Assembly (NCBI GenBank): GCA_013397115.1
Contig: VWZW01007676.1
Location: 108,288 to 172,287 of the forward strand
Reading direction: 5' to 3'
DNA from: Edolisoma coerulescens
Taxonomy: Eukaryota; Chordata; Aves; Passeriformes; Campephagidae
Length of the DNA stretch: 64,000 nt
Below the pieces are notes generated by a model, which had not been told where the DNA came from, did no database searches, and worked only from the letters and a program-made list of their open reading frames with translations. Shown in pieces: positions 25,356 to 38,447 of the stretch. Within the stretch, counting starts at the first letter, position 1; every line of letters starts with the position of its first letter. The translations under genes and the position numbers were made by a program.

Positions 25356-25976
25356 TGTCACGTGGTCGCTTGGCCACTCCACCGCCCAGCGGCCAAGTAA
25401 CCAACTTGTTGAGGAGCTCCCACAGGCTGGTGGGTCGCAGCCTCTGACAAGCTGCAGCTGGAGCGCTTTGCCGGGAGGCTCGCAGAGGAGCTGGCAGCAG
25501 CTGTTGTAAGTGTAGCAACCCGCGGAGGCAAAGGATGAGGCTTTGTGGCAGCAGCAGTCCAGGTTTATTTCCCCAGGGAATGCTGACAAAGAGCCCCAAA
25601 TGACCATTACATGGGCTTAAATGGGACACAGAAAAAGGGGAGAAACCAGGGAATAAACCAATAGGGGAATGACGGGACATGACAGGGGACCACTGGGAAA
25701 AGGCTTAGGGAGGGAAAAATACAAACAAACCAACGAGGGTAACAGAACCGAAGAACATTCCAGAACACAACTCCATATACCGAAATGGGGTGGAAACTCG
25801 GGGGGGAGGCTCCCACACACAGGGAGACTCAGGGGTGCGGTCAGACCCCAGCACCGCCTTCAACCCCTCCCACAGTGACAGCATCTGGCTCATCCTCCGA
25901 GCCACTGTCCCTGGCGGGGAAATCCACCCAATTAACATCTTTATTAAAGGAAAAGGCGGGCTGGGTCACTGCAACA
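25356..25976 (-). mobile_element. LTR, minus strand, with imperfect 6-bp target duplication
   Basis: The 621-bp element starts TGTCACGTGG and ends CACTGCAACA on the plus strand. It is flanked by ATATAG (25350-25355) and ATACAG (25977-25982), a 6-bp duplication with one mismatch, typical in length of class II insertions. On the minus strand it begins TGTTGCAGTGACC, and AATAAA lies at about plus-strand 25563-25568, in the 3' third. It is GC-richer than its surroundings, and the open frames inside it on both strands are compositional. No internal viral genes are attached. Confidence 0.75.
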
Positions 25977-25982
25977 ATACAG

Positions 25983-27356
25983 AAATTGCACAATAAAAAA
26001 TCAGACTTTTCAAGGTCAAGAGGATACTCAGTCACAGAAAACTCTGGAGTATCCAAAGCACTTTACCAACATGCAGTCAGGTCCTAATAACTGTGATCCC
26101 AATTTAGTGGCTTAAAATGGCAAGAAAACAGCAATGTGGAAATTTCTTTGAGACAGTCCAAACTTGGAGCATTCACCCTACTTTCATGCTGACACCATTT
26201 TAGCCAGTAATCTGTTCTTTTTGATTTCTTCTAAACTGGAAATACCCTAGAGCGGAAAAAAATAGAAGCATTAGTATTTACACTTCAAAGGAGTAAAGCA
26301 CTATGTGCACACTGGGGCACAGAGAATCAAAAGAATTGCATGAATTTTTTCAAGGCTCATGGAAGGCTAAATAGGGATTTTGTTGGAAGTTATTGTCAGG
26401 TATTTATGACCAGAGCTGGTTTGACATCTGTAGCTGGGATAACTCAGTTGCCAAACAAATGAAACACTGAAAGTTTGGATCTGGACATGACTTCAATGTT
26501 AGTGAAGAGTAATTTACATTTCCATATACTTATCTTTCTCCCCCCTCCCCCAATACACCTATGTCTGAATTACTTTTTTTACCTTGAGCCTTTCCCCTAA
26601 GTTAAATATTCTCTTTTTTTCTACCCGTACATTGACATTGCCTCTGCCTTACACAATTACATAGAGCCAATGAATGCGTAGAGTGGAAGGAAGAAGTTTT
26701 TTGCTTTCTGTTCTACTCCCTCCATACCCAAACATTAATGTTACATTTTTATTTCACTTCATATTTCACATGAGAGTTGCAAGCACGTGCTAGGAGAAAA
26801 GCATGACTTCAACATTAGCAAATATTCAGCCCAATTGATTTTTTATCCAGGTTTCACTTACACCTGTCCAGAAAACTGGACCAATAGACCCACAAATGAA
26901 ACTGGATTGTGCTGAATCAGTGTTGTTTTGGCTTTCTGCCTATACTCTCTAAACCGTTGGGCTTTTGGAGGAAGGGAGGATTCAATGTATTGTCAGTACT
27001 AAGTACTGACGTAAATTTTCTTGCACTTATGAAAAGGTCAGTCAATTTATTATGCACATTGAGTTCAGCCAAGATTTTTTTGACTTGACTTAAAGCTTGG
27101 CATGATGTGCTTAAACCCAATACCATAAAAAGAACTGTTGAAAAACTCACAAGTTGTGGATTATTATTTGGGATTATATAGCTCAGAGACCTCTAGAAAG
27201 TGAGCTATAATTTATCCCGTATTATTATACTATTCAGGCATTGTAAAGACCTCCATTTCTCATAAAAAAAGGTAGAGAAGTAGTCTACTGATAAAAAGCA
27301 GTATTTCCTCTTTATTTCAAATAGTTACGTGCCAGAGACGTGCCCACAATGAACAG
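25983..27356. other. No recognisable gene
   Basis: This is AT-rich single-copy DNA with short chance frames and a small C-rich tract at about 26540-26551. No domain or repeat was recognised. Confidence 0.55.
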
Positions 27357-27585
27357 AAATGCACTATGGTGATTTTCTAATCCTTTATGTACCACAGGCT
27401 TCATAATTGGATATTTTATACTTCATGTATTAATTCCCTTCCCTTCCCTTCCCTTCCCTTCCCTTCCCTTCCCATGATCATANAAATGCACTATGGTGAT
27501 TTTCTAATCCTTTATGTACCACAGGCTTCATAATTGGATATTTTATTCTTCATCTATTCATTCCCTTCCCTTCCCATGATCATAA
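27357..27585. repeat. 126-bp direct duplication around a single N, with CCCTT microsatellite
   Basis: Bases 27358 onward (AAATGCACTATGGTGATTTT) are repeated from 27484, an offset of 126, with one N at 27483 between copies. The first copy has seven CCCTT units (27436-27470) and the second only two (27563-27572), and a few single-base differences lie beside the microsatellite. Two alleles of different repeat length placed end to end by the assembler would give exactly this picture. Confidence 0.85.
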
Positions 27586-30500
27586 TAGGATACTCAAGGT
27601 CTCTTCTCAAATTTCTCCATAACCATGTGGGATTTGAAGTTTATTCCTTGAATTTCTGATTTCATTATGGGTGCCATCATAACCCAATGGCTTCTATTCA
27701 TGCTCCTCCCATATGCAACTGTTGTTATGAAAGATGTAGTCCTTGCACTTGAGAAGTAATTGCAAATGTAAAAATTGTAAATGTAAAAATTAACAACAAT
27801 TGATTCTCAGGAGTACCATGTGAATTTGTTAATGGTGTCAGGTTGAGACTGACTCAAGCAAGAGTTTGAGAAACCAAATAATTTTAAACTCTCCACCACA
27901 GAAACAATTAGTTTAAGCAACCTTCTGCTTCTCTTTCACCCATCCAATAAACTCTTGCTTAAGCAGATTTCATGTAAAGATTTAAGACCAATGAAGGATA
28001 TAATTTTTTTTATGATTGCTAGATTTTTAATGGAGTTTGTTGTTGTTGTTGTTTTGTTTTTCTTTTGAGGTGTTTACTTCAGGTTATTTGTCTCATACTC
28101 AACAGATACCGTTTTGTGATGTTCATTTCATAGTAGAAAACTCATTATTTTTCACCTTCTAGGACATCAAGAGAGCTTCCAAAGGCTCTCTGGAGGAAGG
28201 GGGAAAGGATTTTCCAAGTGTCAGAAGCCACAGTGAACATGCAGAAAAAGGAGTTTATCTTTCAAGTTTTCAGGGGTATGAGGATCAGTCTCCAAGGGGA
28301 AATCATATATCAGTGTTTTCTATGGGAAGAAATAGTATTTGTTTCTCAAACTATGATCATTAGATGTTCAATATTTAAGCCAGTGAATAAAAACATTATT
28401 CTGGAAGTAAAACTTTGGTGATGGTATTAATGCACACATGATAGCGAGTACTGAAAAGTAATGATCTGATGAGATAGGTGAGAGTATATGGTAGGTGGTC
28501 TTCTATCCTAGGCAGAGCAGGACATCCTGGAAGACCTCGATTTAATTCTTGTGTCTGTCAGTCTTTATGTGGCCATAGGCAGGGTATTTGATAATGATTC
28601 AGGTTTTTTAGTTCTGTGAATTTTTTTTTATTTCATTTGGATTATGAACTCCTTAAAAAGAAAATGCCTTACTCTCTGCTCTACAATGAAAAAGAAACTT
28701 AAGAACAATAATGTAATGCAGCTAAATTTTATCATTATGAAAGACTGATTTAGTCCAGTGAGTAGCATGATAAACTGTGAAGGGCATTAATCATATTGTG
28801 TGTGGTCTGAAATCTTATGCAGAGATCAGTTGAACTCCTGATATTTTAATGAAATTTTAGGTAGGAGGAATAATACATGATTGTATTAAATGATGGTAAA
28901 GAGATATTTTGCCAATTTGCAAGTTCCCATATAACACTGTAAACAAAAAATTAAAAGCCCTTCCCTTGGAAGACTTTGAAAAAGAACCAAATGACACAAA
29001 AACCCTTGTGCATGAAAATAGCCTAAAAAGAAGAGTTGCAATATTATCAAAATAATTTCAAAGTAAAAGGATAAAGCCAGGAAGCCAAGTATTTCATAAT
29101 GAATGCAGCATATAGCTTTTAAACAGGGCTAACATATGGACCACTAATGTGAATGTGAATGCAAATTAGATACTTTTGATTGCTTGAAATAAAGTCAGCA
29201 AAATCCAAGCTTCAAAAAGCAAATTGTGTGGATTTAACTACCTGAGTGCCACAGAAAGATTATTGTTCATACAATATTTCCATATGAAAGAAGGTAATGA
29301 AGCTAATTTAGCTAATTCTAGGGCAAGCTGCCCTAGATAATTTCAAGATAAATGGTACACGTTTTCTGGCTTTTCTTTTTTCCTGTTTGGTTTCTTGATC
29401 CTGGTTTGTTTAATGTTTTACTACTCTCGGCTGATTTTGTCACTCTCACTTTTAGATGTGATATAGCTTTCTACAAACATGCTGGTTTTGAGATAAAGTG
29501 ACACAACTGGTGTCGGCTGGAATTAGCTGTCATTGGGAACTTCTTAACTTATAAAGTATGATTTAGCAGATAAAGTTCAAGGGCTTCAAATGTCTTCTGG
29601 CTCAGCCAAATAAAGGGAGAAGTTCAGAGGATGCCCTAAACCTTGGAAATGCTGGTGTAACTAAGTTCAGCAGCACACATTTTGCACCCATCTTTTCTGT
29701 GCTGTGACCAGTGGAAAAATCGGAGAGTAGCATTTTCTCTATGAGCCACTACCTTTCATGTAAAAGCAGTAAGTTACTCTTGGTAAGAGGAAAAATTAAG
29801 GGAGTTGCCTACCACCAAACATCTGGCATGGTTTGCCCGCATGTAGCAGCTATGTCATACCCTCGCTGTGACCTGCAATTCACAGGTTGTAGGAGCTGCT
29901 GCCAGGAGCTCTTGAGAGATGGGTGCCAAAGGACCTACTTAGTTCGGAGCAACACCAGCCAAGTGGGAGCCTGGGTGTTAAGATATATCCACTCCTCCTC
30001 CATTTCCTGCTTGCTCATCTTAGAGCAAAATCTTAGGCTCTACCAGAAGAATCAAGAGGTGACTTTTTTCATCATACCTCCTGATCCATACCCTTTCCCT
30101 GTCAGACCATCTTTCCCTCATCTGGGGTCATCAACTATATTCCAAACTGCTGCCCACTTGGAATAAAAGCAGCTCTTTAGCTCCCCTCACAGCCAGAATT
30201 GTCTTGCACCCTCAGACATCTCTGCTGTTGACCACTCTAAACATGATCACATCCACACCCATTTACTGCTGATATATCCGCAGCTGTTCTAAGTACTCCC
30301 CTGATGCCTTCCTACCACATCTGGAGATCTTCTTAGTGCATTAGCAGCCTATGCTCCTTTTTAGCATTCTTCCCGTACTCAGGGCACAGAGTTGCACTAA
30401 GCCAAATCACTACAAGACCTGCCCGGTTGCCTTACATTCTCCTTATTGCCATAACTTGGGGACAGGTGCACTGATCCTAAACTACGTTTTAAGGAAAGAG

Positions 30501-33022
30501 GAAAACGACTAAATGAGCTCATTTACATGTTTGCCAATCACTTGCCAATTTGCAAATATGTGAATTAGCACATTCTGAAATTTGCATAAATTCACACATA
30601 GAACTGTACAAGACTTGGCAGCTATGAAACAAAAAAACCAAAAAAGAACCCCAAAAAACAAAACAAAACAAAACAAAACCAATAAAAAAGAATAAAAGAA
30701 AAAATGTATTAATGGCTGTGCAAAAAGGAAAGGAAAATGGCTCCAGAATATAAATTTATTTGTGTTTATATGAAGAATGAGGAAATGGCTTTTGATACTA
30801 AGATAGCTTGTCAGATTCATAACTGGGAAAACCAGAAACAATTCTGTTAGTATCAGTGGTACCCATTTATATAAGTCCTGAAACGGGGCTTCATGATCCA
30901 AAACATTTACTTGGGCCGTCTTCTTTCTTGGAAAACCATAAAAAACAGTTGCAAAGACTAGGAAGAAAAATTGTTGCAAAAAGAATAATGAAGCACCTAG
31001 GCATTGGCTAGTGTCAGCAAAGTGTTTTGGGGTATTTTCTATCTTCTACACTGTGTGTTTCACACCAGCATTGCTCACCCCTGGCTGTGCACTTGCACTC
31101 TGACAATTATATTGATTAAAGCAAATGATGTTTTTAACACATGGCTGTGATAAAATTTAAATTGAGCCTGAAGGACTTCCTGGACCGCTGATGTTGCACT
31201 CATGTTCATATGTTGGGCTTAGCTAGCAAGGTCACTGAGCTCAGGCTGCAGCCTGACTTGTAGTTTTTGTTCAGAGGAATCAAGGTAGCAAATAAGTGTG
31301 TGGTGTTTGCAGTTTGGGACCACGTCTTCCTTTATCTTCAAAGCTGTGTAGCAGCTTGAATTGGCAGCACCTTCTTTACAGGATGGTAACTCTGAAGTAT
31401 GTGTTTGTATCCTCACTTATTTGAGGGAAGGCTGCTTGCAGCTGGACAGCTAATGCACAATCCTCATTGTCTGTTCCTTCCAGAATGCTGGTGTCTCCAA
31501 CTAGTTATCTCTCAGCAGAGAAAATTGGCTGACAATGTCAGTGAACATTAATGACTTGGTCAGTGCCAGTTATTTTATTAGGAGACATGTAGTCACCATA
31601 GATAGGCATAGCAAGGAGTGATGTATGGCACACAAGGGGTAGATGATGGTATTGTATGCTAACAGAATTGTAATTGTTGACAGTATATTCTGCTTTACCT
31701 GCAAAGGTTGGATTAATAGCTACTAAAAAAATATATACCGTCACCCTCAAAAAATGATAAGCATTTTGCTAGTCCCACATCCTGTTATTGTTACACAAGC
31801 TGCTCCCTTCACCAGTGGTTATGACCTCTGTTTTCAGCAGATTTTTACGAGTTGAAAGTTTAAGGGGCAGAGCTGTGTACAATGCAGTGATCTAATATCT
31901 GTATAAAGGCTGACAGAGGCCTCTTCTTGAAAATACCTTTTTATAAGCAGTTTCTTTTTGACTGGAACAAAAATGATAGGTTTGGCTGGAATTTTTTGAA
32001 CTCTAAAAGCAAGACAGAAAAATAAAGGAAGTCAAAGTAAAATTGCCTTGATTTTGCCAAACTGCATTCTTTTACTGAGAGCTTTTTTTTTTTTTTTTTT
32101 ATTATAGAAATCAAATAATACTTTGGAAAATTAAGGGAAGCAGGAGAGCTATTAAATATTACAGGTTCAATTTTAAAATTCAACTGAAGCATCTTCATTC
32201 TGAAATGCCTTGATACCACACAGTCAGGAACTTTGCTAAAGTTTTTTGGACCATTACTTGCACTGGATAAAAACAATTGCAATGAGTTAGTCCCTTGTTA
32301 CTCCTGTTACAGAAGTAACTGGACTGCAACCAGACTTTCTGTTAGGAAGAATGTGATGGTATGACATATGGGGAAAGCTAGTATTTCCAAAATAGCTGGA
32401 AAGATTTACAGCCCTCAGAGTCTTACACGTTCTTCCCTCCCTGATTTAAATGTCATAGTCCGCACTGAATATGTTTAGACAGTAGTGTCACTGCCTACTT
32501 TGTAGACCTCCATATTTCATATAGTAATGCTCCCCTTAGTGTGGATGACACAACTGGAAATCTGTCCAGGTAGAGAAAATTTTATCAAGCAGAGAAACAT
32601 AATCCTTCTGTTCCTGAAGCGACACATTACTTATCTGACACTCTTCTTATGTTTCTTCTTGTGACAGTTGGGAACTATTTTAGTTTCTCTCATTTTATAT
32701 ACTTTCAAGTCATGGTTCGATAAGAGAATTCTGTTGTTACCTCCCTTTCTTAAATTCCAGGAAAACGGAGCTGAGTAGATTAGCTTTCTAAAGATCATTT
32801 AGTTTCCATAATGGGTCTGTTTGATTTTTCAAATCTGTGAAGTCATAGGCAGAAGCTGAAATGGTTTTATTCACATTGGAGAAAATATATCCACTTTGTA
32901 CTAAGCAAGTGGTTTACATGTGTAAAACTAAAGCGTGCACAGCCTCATCTGCCACAGCAATGATGATGGGGCCCCTGTACTGTCAGCAGCACCTGGTGAT
33001 ATTCACATGCACAATCTACTTT
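27586..33022. other. No recognisable gene; two simple repeats
   Basis: The stretch is AT-rich. A CAAAA pentanucleotide repeat lies at about 30658-30679 and a run of 18 T at 32083-32100. The longest open frame (29711-30166, 151 codons, plus strand) has no recognisable domain and no splice or promoter context, and is not called as a gene. Confidence 0.5.
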
Positions 33023-33086
33023 GTAGACAGAAAGGCCCCAAAGTTTTGGCAATTGTAGACAGAAAGGCCCCGAAGTTTTGGCAATT
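33023..33086. repeat. 32-bp tandem duplication
   Basis: GTAGACAGAAAGGCCC and the following bases to AATT occur twice back to back (33023-33054 and 33055-33086) with a single A/G difference. This is a simple local duplication with no evident function. Confidence 0.95.
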
Positions 33087-33777
33087 TCAAGTATTCTTAA
33101 CCTGAAGCAGAGAGGAGCTGAAATGGTGAAATACCCTGCCAGAATAGGAATATATTATGTAAAAACTATTCATGTAAATATTTGTATTTGGGGTGGTATT
33201 GCTCTGGGCAATTTGGTCTTGTATAGGTTTTATTTCTGATTCTCTGAAAACAGGCAGATGAGGGGCCTGAGAAGGATGATGTGCAAAGTCTTGCCTTGCT
33301 CCAGACTTCTCAAGTGGCCTGAAGCGTGTAATTTATCTTGTCTGAGACTCTGTTGTCCACCTGTCTAAGAAAAATATAGTGCATAAAGATAAATATTTTA
33401 GAGGTTGTGGAGACTCAGAAATGTTATCATGGAGGTGATGTGTATTAAAACTATTGCAGAAAAAAGTACAACTGGACAAGGTTTATACGTAATATCCAGA
33501 CCCTTCAAGTAGATAGGTTGACTTTGGGTAAAGATTTTTCATCCAATTTCTCTAGCAAATAGGTGCCAATGAGTCTATCTATGCATGCAGATTCTAAGAC
33601 TTCACTGCCTCTCTAGACTTTTTGAATTAAAACACAGGAGAGTTGTTTTACATTTAGGACTAGTAAGTATCCTGTCTGCTAGTGATGCACACAGCAGGCA
33701 TGGAGATGCTGTGCGATCACTTTAAATATCAATTTTGAAAAATCCAATATGTAATCCTATCTGTGAGATAAAATAGG

Positions 33778-34745
33778 TGTTGGGAGTTAGGATTTCTCCT
33801 TTTGTTTCTTTCCCTCATGGAATTTTGTCCCATATGTTGCTAGGAAACAGTAACTACGGATACCTAAGAAAACAAAAGATGTAGCTGGGTGTCACAACAT
33901 TCCATTGAAATGGCCCTGGCTGGGGGTGGGTTGCAACTGATAATGCAATAGAAAAGGCGAGGGGGCTACCCCGGAGGTTTGCGGCTGGGTTTTTGGTCAG
34001 TCCGGTTTCTGGGTTTGGAGGGGGAAGGAGCTGTCTGCCGTTTTCCCTGCCCCCTGACAACTTGGAGCTCAGAACCAGCGCGTGTGGTGCCGAAACACCA
34101 GGACCGGCTCCTGCTGGACCCTCTGCCCGCAGCGTGTTGCCACAGCCACTCCTGTGTGTTAGATTCTGAGATCCCGGTCTGCTGCCATTTTCCTGCACTG
34201 AGTGTGCTTAATTATTTTTTTTGTTTCCTGGCCGTTTGAGGGGGGGCCTGGAGGAAATGTGTGGGGTGTTGCCATACGGGCCACCTCTGCGCAGTAGGCT
34301 GGCAATCATGACCAGCTGCCACCCGTGACTTCCCATCTTGGCCACGCCACCGTTAACTTCGTGGTCTCCGAGCTCGCACTGGAGCACCTCCTGCAGCCAC
34401 GGGGTTCCTGCCCTGCCCGGCCGGGAGCCAACATTGCCCCTGCCGGCTATGGCTGTAAGTACACCAAAGGGGAAAGTGCTTAAAGAGCAGGAAGAGGCTG
34501 TTTATTGAATTTTCCGGGGTTTTTTGTTTATTGTTGCTGCCATTGTTGCCGTTTGCTTGCCTTGTTACACACATACATACTAGTAAAGAACTGTTACTCC
34601 TTTTCCCATGTCTTTGACTGAAAGCCCCTTAATTTCAAGGTTATAATAATATAATATAATAATCCAGAGGGAAGGGGGTCGTATTCTCCATTCCAAGGGA
34701 GATTCCCACCTTCCTTGGCAGACACCTGTCTTTCAAACCAAGACA
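33778..34745 (+). mobile_element. Solo LTR of family A with perfect 5-bp target duplication
   Basis: The 968-bp element starts TGTTGGGAGTTAGGATTTCT and ends CTTTCAAACCAAGACA. ATAGG flanks it on both sides (33773-33777 and 34746-34750). It matches the copy at 20363-21560 at both ends and in the ACTAGTAAAGAACTGTTA region, but is about 230 bp shorter in the middle. A short TAATA repeat lies at about 34645-34665. No viral genes are attached. The GC-rich open frames inside it are compositional. Confidence 0.88.
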
Positions 34746-34750
34746 ATAGG

Positions 34751-37700
34751 GTACCATTCTGCTGAGACATAAAATTTCCTTGCATGAAGACATTACCCTT
34801 GCTTAGCATGGGCATACTGGATAATCAAGCAGGAAACTGTCTAAACAGATTTAGATTAACATCTTCCCAGCAAATGTTTGGGGGCAGTTTTCAGGTATCT
34901 TCTGTGCTCATACTCCCAGCTGAGGGTGTTGAGCAAAAGAAGAAAAAGTCATGAGTAATCAACCAGTAATTTTTTTTCCCCTACATCAGGAGCAAAGAGC
35001 AGGAGTTGAGCAGTGGAAGAGTCTCAAAGCCATGTGAGACTGTGCTAGAGCATAGGAGCCAAACAGAAAGGTTGACCTGAGGCAGGCAGCCTGAGAGAAC
35101 CCTTTTAGTGGGCTCCTGTGCTTACCTGAGAGTGAAAAGTCTGTGAGGCCAGGAACATGTTCATCATTAGCATTTCTTAGAAAGCAAGAGAGAGTGAGTC
35201 TACTTTGCGTTTTTTACCCATATCCTAACCCACTGAATATTTTGGGTGTTGGAAGCAGGAGCTCCAAGCTGGGGTAATGGTCACGTTATCTCCCCTTTTT
35301 CTGCTATGCTGCACGTTGGACCACTACGATCCAGGCCTGGCACTGGGGTCTGTCAAAACCCCTGCCTGGAAGGCTTCTGTAGTACTAGATGTGCTATGTA
35401 GGACTTTAGACAACTCTTCATTCTCTCTTTATTTATTCTGTTTCATCTTGTCAGAGAAATAAAAGACTGTATATCAAACACAACAAAGCACTTAAACACA
35501 TCTTTCAAATAGTTTTGCATATTTAATAAGGAGTTTCACAATGTCTGTCACCACAAGAACACTTTTAATAATGTTTTCTTTTGTATTTCAATGCTGGTAC
35601 TTCCTGTCTTGATCACAATTAGAGAAAATCAGGGTAAGAAATGTAAAAGATTGTATTTGATTGTTTTCTGCTTTTACCAAGGTGTATTATCTGATTTGTT
35701 TCAAGTTTAAATAAAAATTTTTGTCATTTCTTATTAAACAGTATTGTTATACCTTTTCTGAATTAATTCATCCTGCAGGCAGATTTGTCTTTGGATCTAT
35801 CTTGATTCCTTTTTAACCCACTTGTAGAACATAAGTACTCTAATGATGCACTGTTTTTTTGAACAGTTGCCTATAGTCTAGAGATCTGCAGAGTTTACGC
35901 TCTTTGGTCTCTGGTATTAATGAATGTTCACATTTTGCTTGATCTCTCTGTATCCAGATTGAACTAAGCAATGACAAAAGTTCTGATACAAAAAATGCAT
36001 TTCCTTTGGTATTTAAATTACATGTCTAACCATGCAGTGAAGTGCTGAACTGACATGAGGCATAGTTCACAGGCATCAAACTGTGGGAACTTCATTTTAT
36101 GAGAAGGGTGAGTCTAGCGTGCTTTCTTGACAGAAATACTTGTACATGTGCTGTGCAGTAAGTGGACAGTATTGGAAGGACTTCAGATACATTGCATGTA
36201 TGCAGACAGTCTCTGTGGCAAAAATCACAAGAGTGTATGTGGTACACATCCTGGAAGTGGCAGATCCAGTATACCTGGACTATAAGATTTATCCATACTT
36301 ATCTACTACTCTTCAGCAGGCACATATTAGGACAAAAGTGTGTATTTCACCCAGTAGGAAAAGACAGGTCTGAGGGACGCCAAAACCAGAATAGCTTTAT
36401 ATGAACACCAGGTGTAGGTTTTTTATTTGCAGATAATGTAACCACTTATGAGTGACACTAAAGATTGTTTATTGAGTGAAAGTGCCTTTCATATCTTTGA
36501 TGAAAGCAACAGAATAACCATGTAGAGACATGTGAAAATTTAAAAGAAACTTTGTATTGCTCCACTCCATGTATCTAGAACTGTATCTGTGCATCATTGT
36601 AACTTTTGAGTCTTTTAAATACAGACAGAACAAATGCCAAATGAAAAACTGCTGGCATCCTCAGTGAAAACATAGGATGCAGCAGCCTGAAAGAGCTTCT
36701 GTAAGTCTTTTGTTGAAATGGTGGCACCACTGATATATCAAGAATCAGAGATGGTTAATAATGTACCCAGACAGTTACAAAGAAAGTAAATGGGGTTGTG
36801 AAACAGTGAATCAAAAACTAGGCCTCATAGCCTCAAAGGGAGGGGAAGGATTGTATTGCCTAGTTGGTTTAGGTCTAGGGTTTTACAGCAGAGTTCGGAA
36901 AAAAAAATGCTACTGATAGTGGACAGACCTCCAAGACATTTGGCAGAGATAAGAAAAAAGTCACAAAGCCAACTCAGTAACTGTGCTGAAATCAGTCCGA
37001 GCTAGGTAAAAGGTAACTCCAGCAGAGTGAGATTGTGACCACTGACTCAAGAAACCCACGGACACAAGAGAATGACTGATCATGCAGGGTAATTAGAATG
37101 AGAAGCAAGAGAATGATTTAACCAATAGAAGGAAAAATACTAATTAACAAGGGAATTAGGTAACTTGCAGCTGGTATACCATGATTCCTTTGTTTGCTAA
37201 ACTGTATACATAAAGTAAAATTTTGAGAATCAATGTGCTATCTTTGTGGATTTACCACCTAGCACCAATCTTTGAGCAAACAATAAATAAACAAATACCT
37301 TAGCTCTGTGTATGAGATTGGCTTACTGCACACTGGGTGATGAATCCTGCTTTTAGGGACAACAATGCTACTTCTGGAATTGCTATATGACTTACTGAGA
37401 TACTTGCTCCAACTGTGAACAAGCTCAAACCAGGCCAGGCCAGGCTGCTACAGTGCCAGAGGAGATGTGGAGGTGTCATGGGCTGTGCTTCAAGGAGCCT
37501 TGCAGCAGAATGGGACATAGCTGTCAAACTACCTGCATGTAAGCTGCACCTCACAGTGCAAGAAAAAAAAGACTTTTTTCTGCTCCAATGAGCTTGTGTT
37601 TGGAGGCAAGACATTTATTGTGAGGAAGAGGAAGCAGAAGGACTATATTGACTGGTGAGACAGCTGACTGTTGTAGACAGAGCTGGAAAGTCAGGATGAA

Positions 37701-38005
37701 CATTTCTAGTTTCCTCTCATAGGTTAGAAATGCAGAGGGAAAAAATAACATTGTTCTTGTTCTAGATTTTTTTATCCCAGAAGAAAGCCATAGAATCATT
37801 CTCTCATTTCTGTACTCCAGCCTTTCAAAATGGTTTGTGTACGAAATAAGTATTTTAAGGGAAATTACTGTTTCCAGACAGTATTAGTCCCCTATGATTC
37901 TGCTGTGCTCTAAGGTAAATGTGTTGTTAGTACTTAATATTCTGTTTTGTTACGTTCAGTAAATATTTGGTATAGAGGGAGATAAGATAGAATTGAGCTA
38001 CAGGC
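34751..38005. other. No recognisable gene; possible LTR-like end near 37.3 kb
   Basis: The DNA is mostly AT-rich with short frames. Around 36.8-37.3 kb a TATACATAAAG-like box is followed about 80 bases later by CAATAAATAAA, which could be the promoter and polyadenylation parts of another old LTR. No second copy exists in the window to support this. Confidence 0.4.
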
Positions 38006-38317
38006 TGTGGGACACGCCTGCAGGATGCCATGGCAGCACAGAGAAGCTTGTCTCTGCCTGATCTTGGGGGGAAGAAATGCCAAATGGCAGACGCCCTATG
38101 GAGAGGAGCCTGCCAGAACCTGCCAGAGAGGACAGCACATGATCACCCCTATATAAGGACATTAAAGTGTGTTGCTGAAGGCAATCTGTGATAGGTTGCT
38201 CAGTGAAAAATACCATATAAGAAAATACTGTGTCTTGAAGCATATAAAACCAGCTTGTTTCTCGCAAGAAACATCTCAATATCCCTGCCAATCTGAGTCT
38301 GTGCATCAGTCGTTATA
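38006..38317 (+). mobile_element. 5' LTR of a class II (ERVK-type) endogenous retrovirus
   Basis: The sequence starts about TGTGGGACACGCC and ends GTCGTTATA just before a lysine-type primer binding site. TATAAA lies at 38243-38248. The last 75 bases align with 47152-47226, the remaining 3' LTR, with about nine differences counted by eye. The polyadenylation signal, intact as AATAAA in the 3' copy, is mutated here (CAAGAAA). The exact 5' edge is uncertain because no target duplication matching the right flank was found. Confidence 0.72.
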
Positions 38318-38319
38318 AA

Positions 38320-38337
38320 TGGCGCCCTGAATCAGAG
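38320..38337 (+). other. Primer binding site, lysine tRNA type
   Basis: TGGCGCCCTGAATCAGAG begins two bases after the LTR. TGGCGCC followed by a GAA..CAG tract is the form of tRNA-Lys primer binding sites in class II retroviruses. It fixes the element's orientation as plus strand and marks the LTR to its left as the 5' LTR. Confidence 0.75.
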
Positions 38338-38447
38338 ACTTGATAGGCACCAGTACGACACTCCACTCAACTCTTGTGGGGTTGAAACGAAACCCGTGTT
38401 GCTCCAATAGACCTTTCTGCAGGACAGAAGGTAAGCAGCTGAGAACT

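Noticed and set aside
25273..26087. Frames up to 135 codons on both strands
   Set aside because: They overlap the minus-strand LTR at 25356-25976 and cross its boundaries into unrelated flanking DNA.
27436..27472. CCCTT array as a CRISPR-like or regulatory repeat
   Set aside because: It is a plain pentanucleotide microsatellite without spacers.
29711..30166. 151-codon plus-strand open frame
   Set aside because: No recognisable domain, no splice or promoter context, and composition typical of a chance frame.
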